Positions 24,946 to 32,818 of a stretch of DNA of 64,000 bases are shown here, one piece after another. The position numbers and the translations under genes were made by a program. The stretch's first letter is position 1. Every line of letters starts with the position of its first letter. The notes below the pieces were generated by a model, which worked only from the letters and a program-made list of their open reading frames with translations, searched no databases and had not been told where the DNA came from. This DNA is from Streptomyces griseiscabiei (GTDB lineage: Bacteria; Actinomycetota; Actinomycetes; Streptomycetales; Streptomycetaceae). The stretch is taken from assembly GCF_020010925.1 (NCBI RefSeq), contig NZ_JAGJBZ010000004.1:434001-498000 (forward strand), given 5' to 3'.

Positions 24946-26595
24946 TCATTCCTCCGGGCCATCCGTCAGCAGCTCGTCCGCGTCCATGATCCGGTAGGCG
25001 TAGCCCTGTTCGGCGAGGAAGCGCTGTCGGTGGGCGGCGAAGTCCTGGTCGATGGTGTCGCGGGCGACGACCGAGTAGAAGTGCGCCTGGTGACCGTCGG
25101 ACTTCGGGCGCAGGACACGTCCGAGGCGCTGGGCCTCCTCCTGGCGAGAGCCGAAGGTGCCGGAGACCTGGATGGCGACGGTCGCCTCCGGGAGGTCGAT
25201 GGAGAAGTTCGCGACCTTCGACACCACCAGGACGTTGATCTCGCCCTGCCGGAACGCGTCGAAGAGCTTCTCCCGCTGCGCGTTGCTGGTCTCGCCCTTG
25301 ATCACCGGCGCGTCGAGGTGGGCGCCCAGTTCGTCGAGCTGGTCGATGTACTGCCCGATGACGAGGATCTGCTGCCCCGCGAAGCGGCGGACGATCGCCT
25401 CGGCCACCTTCCGCTTGGTCGCGGTGGTGGAACAGAAGCGGTACTTCTCCTCCTGCTCGGCCGTGGCATAGGCGAGCCGCTCGGAGTCGGTCAGGTTCAC
25501 CCGGACCTCGACACAGTCGGCGGGCGCGATATAGCCCTGCGCCTCGATCTCCTTCCAGGGCGCGTCGAACCGCTTGGGCCCGATGAGGGAGAAGACGTCC
25601 GACTCACGCCCGTCCTCCCGGACGAGCGTCGCCGTCAGACCGAGCCGCCGCCGCGCCTGGAGATCGGCGGTGAACTTGAAGACCGGAGCGGGAAGGAGAT
25701 GCACCTCGTCGTAGACGATGAGACCCCAGTCACGGGAGTCGAACAGCTCCAGATGCGGATACACACCCTTCCGGCGGGTGGTCAGCACCTGGTACGTGGC
25801 GATGGTGACCGGCCGGATCTCCTTCCGGGTCCCGCTGTACTCTCCGATCTCCTCCTCGGTCAGCGAGGTCCGCTTCACCAGTTCGTGCTTCCACTGCCGC
25901 GCGGAGACCGTGTTGGTGACGAGGATCAGGGTGGTCGACTTCGCCTGGGCCATCGACCCGGCGCCGACCAGGGTCTTGCCCGCGCCACAGGGCAGTACGA
26001 CGACGCCGCTGCCGCCGTGCCAGAAGTTCTCCACGGCCTGCTTCTGGTAGGGACGCAGCGCCCAGCCGTCCTCGGCCAGCTCGATCGGGTGCGCCTCGCC
26101 GTCCACGTACCCGGCGAGATCCTCGGCGGGCCAGCCCAGCTTCAGCAGGGTCTGCTTGATCTGGCCGCGCTCGGAGGGATGCACGGCGACGGTGTCCGGG
26201 TCGATCCGGGCACCGACGAGCGGGGCGATCCGCTTCGACCGCAGGATCTCCTCCAGCACCGGCCGGTCGGTGGTGGTGAGCACCAGGCCGTGGGTGGGGT
26301 GCTTGGAGAGGGTCAGGCGGCCGTAGCGGTCCATCGTCTCGGCGACGTCCACGAGCAGCGCGTGCGGCACCGGGTAGCGGCTGTACTGCACCAGCGCGTC
26401 GACGACCTGCTCGGCGTCGTGCCCGGCGGCCCGCGCGTTCCACAGGCCGAGCGGGGTCACCCGGTAGGTGTGGATGTGCTCGGGGGCCCGCTCCAGCTCG
26501 GCGAACGGCGCGATGGCCCGACGGCACTCGTCCGCCTGCTCGTGATCGACTTCCAGGAGCAGTGTCTTGTCCGACTGGACGATTAGGCAGGACAC
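24946..26595 (-). CDS. xpb: XPB-type DNA repair helicase, N-terminus rebuilt by an integrated element
   Basis: 549 residues. After the N-terminal damage-recognition-like region, Walker A is LPCGAGKT (Lys207), motif II is DEVH (296-299) and LVREDGRE is the RED motif. Motif VI is QEEAQRLGRVLRP. This is the bacterial XPB 3'-5' helicase, full length except for the first residues: it starts MSCLIVQSDKT instead of NGPLIVQSDKT. GTG 26595 is served by GGAGG 5 nt upstream, both lying inside the element. The native start and its ribosome site are now 6 kb away (see attR). Expression must come from element sequence. Confidence 0.95.
   Translation of the reverse strand: MSCLIVQSDKTLLLEVDHEQADECRRAIAPFAELERAPEHIHTYRVTPLGLWNARAAGHDAEQVVDALVQYSRYPVPHALLVDVAETMDRYGRLTLSKHPTHGLVLTTTDRPVLEEILRSKRIAPLVGARIDPDTVAVHPSERGQIKQTLLKLGWPAEDLAGYVDGEAHPIELAEDGWALRPYQKQAVENFWHGGSGVVVLPCGAGKTLVGAGSMAQAKSTTLILVTNTVSARQWKHELVKRTSLTEEEIGEYSGTRKEIRPVTIATYQVLTTRRKGVYPHLELFDSRDWGLIVYDEVHLLPAPVFKFTADLQARRRLGLTATLVREDGRESDVFSLIGPKRFDAPWKEIEAQGYIAPADCVEVRVNLTDSERLAYATAEQEEKYRFCSTTATKRKVAEAIVRRFAGQQILVIGQYIDQLDELGAHLDAPVIKGETSNAQREKLFDAFRQGEINVLVVSKVANFSIDLPEATVAIQVSGTFGSRQEEAQRLGRVLRPKSDGHQAHFYSVVARDTIDQDFAAHRQRFLAEQGYAYRIMDADELLTDGPEE
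26580..26583. other. integrase-side attachment junction (core ATCG)
   Basis: On the minus strand the sequence reads TGTCCTGCCTA, ATCG, then TCCAGTCGGACAAG. The part after the core is xpb coding sequence (codons for IVQSDK); the part before is element DNA and supplies the ribosome site and GTG. Serine integrases commonly have attP directly upstream of int, as here, 40 bp away. Confidence 0.8.
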
Positions 26596-26622
26596 ACATA
26601 CCTCCGGAGATAAGGTCGTCTC

Positions 26623-28254
26623 ATGACAGCAACAACGTCTGTCACAGCACGGGCTATGCCCCGTGCCCGACGCCGGAAGGGCGTCCCGGCCGGCGCGCCG
26701 GGGATGCGCGCCGCTATCTATATTCGCCTATCGCGCGAAACCGACGAGACGACTTCGCCTGAACGCCAGCGGGCGGCCTGTGCGGCGTTGTGCGAGGCAC
26801 GCGGCTGGGAGGTCGTAGCCGCCGAGGAAGACATCGATGTCTCGGGCTTCTCGCGCGGGCTCGACCGGCCGGGACTGCAACGCATCCTGACCAGGCTCGC
26901 CGAGCTGGACGTGATCGTGTTCTTCAAGATCGACCGGCTTGCGCGCTCGACGGTCGACTTCGCGGAGATCATGCGACTCGCCGAGCACCAGAGCGTCGCG
27001 CTCGCGTCGGCGACGGAGCCGCTCGACCTCACATCGTCGATGGGCCGGGCCATGGCGAAGGTGATCGCGGTCTTCGCCGAGCTGGAGTCCGACACCATCG
27101 GGATGCGGGTGTCCAGCGCGCACGAGCACCTGCGCCGCGAGGGTCGGTACACCGGCGGTCGGGTCCCGTACGGGTACATGGTCGTCCCCAATCCCAACGG
27201 GGAGGGCAAGGTCCTGGCGGTCAACGAGGACGAGGCCAAGACGATCAGGAAGATCGTGGAACGGGTCCTGGCCAAGGACTCCCTCATGCGGATCATCAAC
27301 GACCTCAACAAGGAGGCGGTCCCGTCGCCCGGCCACTCCTCACGCCGGACCACGGGCAAGCGCAGCGACTCCAAGCAGTGGTACACGACGACGCTGCGCA
27401 GCCTGCTGGGCAATCCGCAGTTGCTCGGCCAGGTCATCGAGGACGGAAAGCCGATCCTGCGGACGGACGGGCTGCCCCTGGTCAACCGCCCGCCGATTCT
27501 CGACGCGGACACCTGGCAGGTGCTCCAGGAGGAGTTGGAGCGCCGGGCCAATCCCGGTGAGAAGCGACGGGAGGGGACGTCGCTACTGCGCGGCATCCTG
27601 CACTGCGCGGTCTGCGGCGAGCGCATGTACACCTTCAGCGGGCGCAACGGTCAGCTTCGGTATCGGTGCATCGGGCCTCTGAAGTACCGCCAGCGGGCAG
27701 CCAAGGGGGAGGAGAAGCAGGGCGTGAAGTGCTACGGGCCGACCGTGGCGGGGGTGAGCACCGAGGAGCACGTCACCGAGCAGTTCCTCGCGAAGTACGG
27801 GCACCTCTCCGTGATGCGGATGGTCCAGGAGGTGGGCGAGGACTTCCACCCGCAGATCAGGCAGGCCGAGGAAGCGTTGGCCGACCTGCAGAAGGATCGC
27901 TACGACCGGGGCCTGTTCAGGGGCGATGACGGAGCGATCCGGTACGCGGAGCAGTACTCCAAGCTGGAAGAGCGACTGGCGACCCTGAAGGAGAGGCAGC
28001 GCACGGCGAAGCCGGGTGGCGTGAAGGTGGAGCCGACCGGAGAGACGCACGCCGAGCAGTGGAAGCGCTCGGACGTGGCCGGTAAGCGAGATCTGCTGTT
28101 GAACGCGGGCGGCTACGTGGAGGTGGCACCCGCACGGCGTGGCGGCAAGAAGCTGGACACGTCACGTCTGTCGGTGCACTTCGGCGAGGAGGGGCACATG
28201 CTGCGGGCGGCGGGGAAGGGGAGCGAACAGGAGACCGAGGCGGCTGACAGCTAG
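26623..28254 (+). CDS. large serine recombinase (integrase)
   Basis: 543 residues and apparently intact. The catalytic domain starts AIYIRLSRETDE with nucleophile Ser37. ERQRAACAALCEARGWEVV and FFKIDRLARSTVDFAEIM are conserved resolvase blocks. The recombinase domain (about 170-300) has GRVPYGYMVV, and the zinc domain begins LHCAVCGERM. A charged coiled-coil stretch (about 400-455) and C-terminal tail follow. It catalyses site-specific attP x attB recombination through a 2-bp core. The ATG is 27 bp from the divergent xpb start. Confidence 0.95.
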   Translation: MTATTSVTARAMPRARRRKGVPAGAPGMRAAIYIRLSRETDETTSPERQRAACAALCEARGWEVVAAEEDIDVSGFSRGLDRPGLQRILTRLAELDVIVFFKIDRLARSTVDFAEIMRLAEHQSVALASATEPLDLTSSMGRAMAKVIAVFAELESDTIGMRVSSAHEHLRREGRYTGGRVPYGYMVVPNPNGEGKVLAVNEDEAKTIRKIVERVLAKDSLMRIINDLNKEAVPSPGHSSRRTTGKRSDSKQWYTTTLRSLLGNPQLLGQVIEDGKPILRTDGLPLVNRPPILDADTWQVLQEELERRANPGEKRREGTSLLRGILHCAVCGERMYTFSGRNGQLRYRCIGPLKYRQRAAKGEEKQGVKCYGPTVAGVSTEEHVTEQFLAKYGHLSVMRMVQEVGEDFHPQIRQAEEALADLQKDRYDRGLFRGDDGAIRYAEQYSKLEERLATLKERQRTAKPGGVKVEPTGETHAEQWKRSDVAGKRDLLLNAGGYVEVAPARRGGKKLDTSRLSVHFGEEGHMLRAAGKGSEQETEAADS

Positions 28255-28257
28255 GGG

Positions 28258-28566
28258 TTGTCCCGTATGGGGTGTGAGTTATCCGGTGAGGGCCAGGTTG
28301 TGGAGTTGGGCGACGCCGAGCATGGCCTGGTGAACACCATTGCCCCTCAGGCGGCAGGCCCCGCAGGATCTTCCAGTTCTTCAGGTGGGATAGAGCGTCA
28401 GGTGATCGAGGATTCGGTCAGCTGCAGACTTCGAGTTCCCGAACAGCGGCGCCACCTGCCGTAGCGTCAGGCTCGTGCGCCAGTACGTCGCTACCAGCAA
28501 CACTCGGACCTCCAGCGGCAACCGCCACGGCTGGCCACGCTGAACGTCACCGCCGCGACGCCGCAC
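28258..28566 (-). pseudogene. IS5-family transposase relic with large internal deletion
   Basis: Read on the minus strand, the N-terminal helix-turn-helix block (RVLLVATYWRTSLTLRQVAP then LFGNSKSAADRI, 28566-28390) runs directly into the family's C-terminal block: LSHLKNWKILR in a shifted frame, then GVHQAMLGVAQLHNLALTG and a stop at about 28282. The central catalytic DDE region is gone. The deletion joint changes frame, so no functional protein is made. Confidence 0.75.
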
Positions 28567-28647
28567 TGACCCTGGCTCTTCAGCGGAAGTGGCAGATCTG
28601 ACGCCCTGGCAGCAGAAAGGTGCCGCCGACCTGCATGGATGCGAATG

Positions 28648-30067
28648 TCTAGATCGAATCTGGCGCAGGAGTCAGAGCACCTTCTGGTGAGCGAGCGTAC
28701 AGAGTGGGACCGCAGTCTGTCTGTGACGGCCGACGGGAAAGGGCTGGTTGGGCATGCCGGGGCGGTGCTGCTGCGCCGGCTCGCCGACCGCGTCGGCCTC
28801 ACCGACGCACTGGCGGGAATGCTGCCATCGGGCACGACCTCGTCGTGGCGGGACCGGGCCTCCGCTCTCGTCGGCCTCGTTGTCGCGATTGCGCTCGGCG
28901 CCGCGAATGTGCTGGAGGCCGAACAGCTCCAGCTCCACCACGGCCCCCTGTCGGAGGGGCTGTGCCGGACTCCATGCTGCACCGCTTTCTGCCCACGACG
29001 GACGGGGCGTGGCGCGCACAGATCGCGAAGGTACGACAGCGAGTGCGGCGCCAGGTCTGGACGCTGCTGCACCTGCGGCCCGGCGGCTTCCCGTATCTGA
29101 CCGTCGCGAGGCGGCATCTGAAGGACTGGATCGTGCTCGACATGATCATCACCGCAGCCTCCAGCAAACAGGGTGTCGCCGGCACGCTCAAGGGCGCCTT
29201 CGGCTTCCACCCGCTGGCCGCGTGGCCTGCCAACACCGACGGGTGCCTGGCGATGGAACTGACTGAGGGAAGACAACGCAGACGCGAACACCGTCACCGA
29301 TCACCTGCGGGTGCTGGATGCCGCGCTCGCGCAGATACCCCGCTCCTCCCGAGCCAAGATCCTGGTACGGGTCGACGGCGCCGGTGCCACGCACGGCCTG
29401 CTCAAGCGCCTCCAGGCGCTGAACACCACGCGGCGCATGGTCCGTTACACCGTCGGCTGGACGATCACTCCCGAGGACGAACGCGCCATCGCCTGCCTCC
29501 CCGAAGCCGCTTGGGAAACCTCCCTGCGACAGGACGGCGAGGTCCAGGAGGGCTATTTCGTCGTCGAGCTGACCGGGCTGAACACGCGTGAGGGCTGGTC
29601 CAAGGGCATGCGGCTGATCGTCCGCGGCGTCAAGCACTCCCGCCGACACCTGGGGAAGCTGACCGCGTTCGAGCAGAAGACCGGCTGGCGCCACTCGATC
29701 ACCGCAACGAACATCCGCCACATGGGCCACATCGCCGGGACCCACCAGGTGCAGTTCCTCAACGTCCTGCACCGCGATCACGCTGGGGTCGAAGACCGCG
29801 TGCGCACCAACAAGGCGATGGGACTGGCGAACCTGCCGCCCAAGTCCTGGGAAACGAACGCGAGCTGGATGCTCACCGCGAACCTCGCCGCCGATCTCGA
29901 CGCCTGGCTGCGGCTGCGACCCTCCACAACCAAGAAGACCTCGTCGACGCCGAGCCGGACACGATGGCTTCCGCCTCTACCACCTGCGCATCGAACGGAC
30001 CTGGCCCTGGGCGACGGCGTTCGCAAGCAGCTGGAAGCGGGGCAACAACCTGACCGTCGCCACCTGA
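28648..30067 (+). pseudogene. IS1380-family transposase, frameshifted and internally eroded
   Basis: Recognisable blocks occur in at least three frames in the correct order: WDRSLSVTADGKGLVGHAGA and LADRVGLTDALAGML (28700-28830); KDWIVLDMIITAASSKQG and GAFGFHPLAAWPANTDG (29120-29250); then a long open stretch from 29311 with KILVRVDGAGATHGLLK, YTVGWTITPEDE, TAFEQKTGWRHSI and GVEDRVRTNKAMGL; finally FRLYHLRIERTWPWATAF in another frame ending at 30067. The middle of the DDE domain is shortened. No active transposase can be produced. Confidence 0.85.
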
Positions 30068-30306
30068 CAGCCAGCCTCCACCTCAACGCACACCCAGAGG
30101 AAGAAGGCCAGCACCCTCCGGGCCCGTGGAACCCGGCGCACCCCGCAGCGACACGCGACGGCCCACCCTCACACGGCGAGGGCACATTACGGGCGAACCG
30201 CCGGGCCACTCAAGGTGTCCTTGCGGGTGCCAGCCTTCTGCCTCAGTTTGTGCAGGAGCCGGGCGATGGACTCGGCGGCGCTTCTGCTGACGTCACGCAA
30301 ATATAA

Positions 30307-30335
30307 ACGGTTCGCCAGAATTCTTGGCGAACCGT
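30307..30335 (-). terminator. intrinsic terminator for the AT-rich secreted-protein gene
   Basis: ACGGTTCGCCA pairs perfectly with TGGCGAACCGT around a 7-nt loop. On the minus strand the stem is followed by TTTATATTT, a good U-rich tract. It lies 28 bp past the stop at 30364. Confidence 0.8.
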
Positions 30336-30363
30336 CCTGCAGGGCTTGAGTCGAATTTCTTAT

Positions 30364-30798
30364 CTAGTCGGCTTTGGTTGTGTCGACGATTACATCTGCA
30401 ACACTTAGGCTGGGGTAGTTTGACGTCTGATTGCCGATGGCCCTGATTATGAATACATAGTCGCCGGACGGCAGATTATTCCACACTCCCGTGCTTGTTA
30501 CGTCTCCGTCACCCCTGGAGAAGCACTCGGAGAAAGTCTTACTTCCGAAGCTCTTGTTGAATCCGTCCACGCGCATGAGCTCCACGGTGACGCTGTAATA
30601 ATCCCTCGCTCCGTCCGATGCCGAGCAATTTTTGAAGTGTATCTGCGTGTAGCTCGAATCGGCCCATTCGCGAGAGTTGAAGTTGACGTGGACGCGGGTG
30701 AGCGAGCTGGACCAGGTCGCGAAAGCGCTGGTGGTGGCAAGTAGTGTTGCCGAGAGCGCTACGCCAGCGACAGCGCCAATCCTCTTGAGATTATTCAC
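30364..30798 (-). CDS. small secreted protein of unknown function, AT-rich gene
   Basis: 144 residues with a clear signal peptide (about 1-28, ending SAFA-T). The mature part is a short beta-rich protein with two cysteines (FKNCSASDG and FSECFSRGD) and a C-terminal PSGDYVFIIRAIGNQTSNY segment. The start is GTG with AGGGAAA 5-6 nt upstream. Base composition is far lower in GC than all neighbours, so it was probably brought in by transfer from outside typical Streptomyces. It has its own terminator and is the only intact cargo gene of the element. Confidence 0.7.
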   Translation of the reverse strand: MNNLKRIGAVAGVALSATLLATTSAFATWSSSLTRVHVNFNSREWADSSYTQIHFKNCSASDGARDYYSVTVELMRVDGFNKSFGSKTFSECFSRGDGDVTSTGVWNNLPSGDYVFIIRAIGNQTSNYPSLSVADVIVDTTKAD

Positions 30799-31250
30799 GA
30801 GTTTCCCTGTCTGGAATTGATTCTGGGGTGTTGTCTAAATGGTTAGATCGCCACCTTCCCTGTGGAGGGAAGGTGATGGGACATTAAAAAGATAAGCAAG
30901 GGATTCTGTGCATGCAACACCCGAGTCGATATTTGAGCTTGATTTGAGTTGTCGTGATTGCTTACTTTTTTGCGTGAATCATCGTCGAAAATTATAAGTC
31001 GGCATCGGCTACTAAAGATCACTCGATGAACGTTTTGGGTGTTTTTTGCTATATGGGGCAGGGGGTGCTCGTTTTGATCCACCGGATTGGTGTGGATTTT
31101 TCAGTGAGATTTCACGGGATGTTGTGTCAGGGGTCTTCGCCCGAGCCCTAGACCAGGCATGGGAACGCCGTTCTTGCGGCGCGGGCGCAGAATGGCAGCG
31201 CGAGTACGACTGGGCGGCCGTCCAGTTGCACCCGATGGCCGAGTACGACC
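30799..31250. other. AT-rich spacer with a strong hairpin
   Basis: No gene can be supported. CACCTTCCCT (30852-30861) and AGGGAAGGTG (30866-30875) form a perfect 10-bp stem with a 4-nt loop, 54 bp before the secreted-protein start, so it may sit in that gene's leader or end an upstream transcript. From about 31100 the sequence returns to high GC and leads into the rep remnant. A frame on the plus strand (EWQREYDWAAVQLHP region) resembles nothing I recognise. Confidence 0.5.
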
Positions 31251-31251
31251 A

Positions 31252-31870
31252 TCAGGGCGGCGTGTTGATCCCTCGGCGGTGGGCGCTGGCACGGCGCAGG
31301 TAGGTGGTGAAACGCGCCCAGAGCTGTCCGGCGTGGATGTCGCGGCAGGCGCAGGGGTGGGGCTTGCCCGCACCGGTGGTGGGCCGGTTGTGGACGGGGT
31401 CGAAGGAGGGGGCGGTGAGAGTGACGAATGCGCGGGGGTGGTAGCGGACGGTTTCGCCCACGTTCTTGCCGCCGGACAGTCCGGCCTTGATGAGGTGGTA
31501 GGTGTCGGCAGCGTAGGCGCGGGAGCAGGAGGAGCGACGGTTGCCGCAGGCGGTCAGCAGGCGGTCAGCAGGCGGTCAGCAGGCGGTCAGCAGGCGGTCA
31601 GCAGGCGGTCAGCAGGCGGTCAGCAGGCGGTCAGCGGGCGGTCAGCAGGCGTTCGGAGGGTTCGTCTTCGGAGCGGTAGGAGCGGACTGCTTCCTTGGTG
31701 GTCCGGTCGGTGCTGATGGTGAAGCCATGGAGATTGACGGGGTTGGTGCAGCCGCGCAGGTCTCGCGGCCGCTGTTGTACGCGGTCGAAGTCGTGGGTGT
31801 TGGCCAGTTCGATCAGATCCCGCAGGCCGGGGCTGATCACGTGGCGCAGGTCGAGGGACGGCGCATGGGT
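31252..31870 (-). pseudogene. replication initiator (RepSA-like) remnant
   Basis: The N-terminal half (31840 down to 31650) reads ISPGLRDLIELANTHDFDRV, then GCTNPVNLHGFTISTDR and EDEPSERLLTA. The other half (31545 down to 31252) reads CGNRRSS, AYAADTYHLIKAGLSGGKNV, ETVRYHPRAFVTLTAPSFDP, VHNRPTT and LWARFTTYLRR. These are the order and motifs of the pSAM2-type Rep of actinomycete integrative elements. An 11-bp tandem array splits the halves and shifts the frame; a further deletion after DIHAGQ and loss of the C-terminus complete the damage. Confidence 0.75.
31546..31651. repeat. 11-bp tandem array (about nine and a half copies)
   Basis: GCAGGCGGTCA is repeated nine times at exact 11-bp intervals from 31546 to 31644 (the ninth with one change), then a partial unit. 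On the minus strand the unit contains CTGACCGCCTG, which is the normal coding sequence for LTAC at this point of the rep gene, so the array appears to be an expansion of rep's own codons. Confidence 0.95.
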
Positions 31871-32014
31871 GGCGGGGTCTCCTTTCGGCGCGAGGGTGGG
31901 ACCTGCGGGCAGCAGCGATTCAGTGCGCTCGGCTGCTGCCCACAGGCATGGCGAGTCGGGCCCAGGGGCGGGCGAGGTGGGTGGTGCCGGAAGCCCGGCA
32001 GGGAGAGCGCGGCT

Positions 32015-32615
32015 CTACAGAGCGGTGTGAAGGGCTGTGGCCATGGGCAGGCCGATGCCGAGTCGCCTCTTGAGCTGAGCCGGAGTAATCGTTTCTCCGT
32101 GCTCGGCATGGTGGGACGCGGCGATGGAGCGTGCCTCGGTCAGCAGCGGCTCGGGGACCTTGACCGCAGGCGCGGCGGGGGTCGGAGCGCTCGGGGCCGG
32201 GGCCGGCTCTTGTGCCGGTTCCTTCTCGGCATGCGGGGTCGCGGCGGTTGCTTCGGTGGCGACCGAGTGAAAGGAACGCAGGAGCTGGGCCGACCGCTCC
32301 CCAGCCGAGGAGCAGCAGCGGGGCCTCGGCGTCCACGGCAGCACGGCCGTAGTGTGCGGCGGTAACGGGTTCGGCGATGTTGAGGGCCAGGGTGAGCAAG
32401 CCGGAGACGTGCATGAGTTGGGTGGCCGCTTTCATCTGCTCGGGAGGGACGCCGTGCAGGGAGGGGTAGCGGAGGGCCACCAGGAGCCCGACCACGGACA
32501 GGTCGACCATGGGGGCGATCAGGGGCGCGATGGGGGTGGGGACGCCCAGGCGCAGAGCCAGGACCCAGACGTTGCCGAAGGAGAAGACGTACGCCAGGAG
32601 GGCGATGATGTCCAC
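32015..32615 (-). pseudogene. SpdB2/DUF2637 membrane protein, frameshifted
   Basis: From a GTG at 32615 the frame encodes helices typical of DUF2637 spread proteins (MDIIALLAYVFSFGNVWVLA; LIAPMVDLSVVGLLVALRYP; LMHVSGLLTLALNIAEPVTA) to LLLLGWGAVGP. The expected continuation QLLRSFHSVATEATA and the C-terminal TPAQLKRRLGIGLPMATALH follow in the next frame, so one frameshift at about 32302 breaks the gene. SpdB proteins help intramycelial spread of conjugative elements. The upstream side now abuts attR, close to the old xpb promoter. Confidence 0.75.
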
Positions 32616-32647
32616 ACTAATGTGTGCATCGCACCTGATCGTATAGG

Positions 32648-32651
32648 CGAT
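32648..32651. other. distal attachment junction (core ATCG) with displaced xpb start
   Basis: On the minus strand the sequence reads AAAGG, TGCCGCG, CTA, AATGGTCCCCTC, ATCG, CCTATACGATC. AATGGTCCCCTCATC encodes NGPLI, the residues missing from the present xpb. AAAGG is a ribosome site seven bases before a triplet (CTA) in the start-codon position, now mutated or originally different. The sequence after the core is element DNA. Confidence 0.8.
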
Positions 32652-32678
32652 GAGGGGACCATTTAGCGCGGCACCTTT

Positions 32679-32708
32679 CGATTCCGCTCGATTCTGCTCG
32701 ATTCGGCC
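32679..32708. repeat. three 10-bp direct repeats in the old xpb promoter region
   Basis: CGATTCCGCT, CGATTCTGCT and CGATTCGGCC follow one another without gaps. They lie just upstream of the displaced xpb start and upstream of the divergent UPF0114/IstB gene, so could be binding sites spaced one helical turn apart. Confidence 0.55.
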
Positions 32709-32818
32709 AAACGTCCAGTGTGCCTGATCGTCGCCCCTGGCAGCGTCCCAGTCCTATTGGATGTCTATTCATTCCGATGAGTGGCTGGAATTCAGATTTG
32801 CGCCCATGGTTACGAAGA

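Larger units (their letters stand above)
26580..32651. mobile_element. decayed serine-integrase element inserted in xpb (AICE-like rep and spdB)
   Basis: About 6.07 kb lies between two shared ATCG cores. Content in order: intact serine integrase, IS5-type relic, frameshifted IS1380 transposase, AT-rich secreted-protein gene, inactivated rep of the pSAM2 RepSA kind, and frameshifted spdB2. Deleting the segment at the cores rejoins xpb codons as NGPLIVQSDKT. Rep and SpdB2 are typical of actinomycete integrative conjugative elements, but no TraB translocase, xis or regulator remains, so the element should be immobile by conjugation, while excision might still be possible. Confidence 0.85.

Noticed and set aside
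26561..26630. tRNA gene as the integration target
   Set aside because: No cloverleaf, T-loop or CCA end can be found at either junction; the target is the xpb coding sequence.
30843..31082. A 79-codon minus-strand frame in the AT-rich spacer
   Set aside because: It crosses the perfect hairpin at 30852-30875, has no ribosome site and resembles nothing; AT-rich sequence simply has other stop statistics here.
31046..31303. An 85-codon plus-strand frame antisense to the rep remnant's end
   Set aside because: The EWQREYDWAAVQLHP part looked protein-like, but the frame spans the change from AT-rich to GC-rich sequence and I could not place it in any family.
31546..31651. CRISPR array
   Set aside because: The units are 11 bp and contiguous, without spacers, and no cas genes are present.
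31541..32365. A 274-codon plus-strand frame opening with Gln-Ala-Val-Ser-Arg repeats
   Set aside because: It is the readout of the 11-bp tandem array followed by the antisense of the rep and spdB remnants.
32706..32730. TGCCTGATCGTC near the right flank, resembling TGCCTAATCGTC at the integrase-side junction
   Set aside because: The two are on opposite strands, so they cannot be directly repeated attachment sites. The junction at 32648-32651 restores the xpb reading frame and explains the data better.
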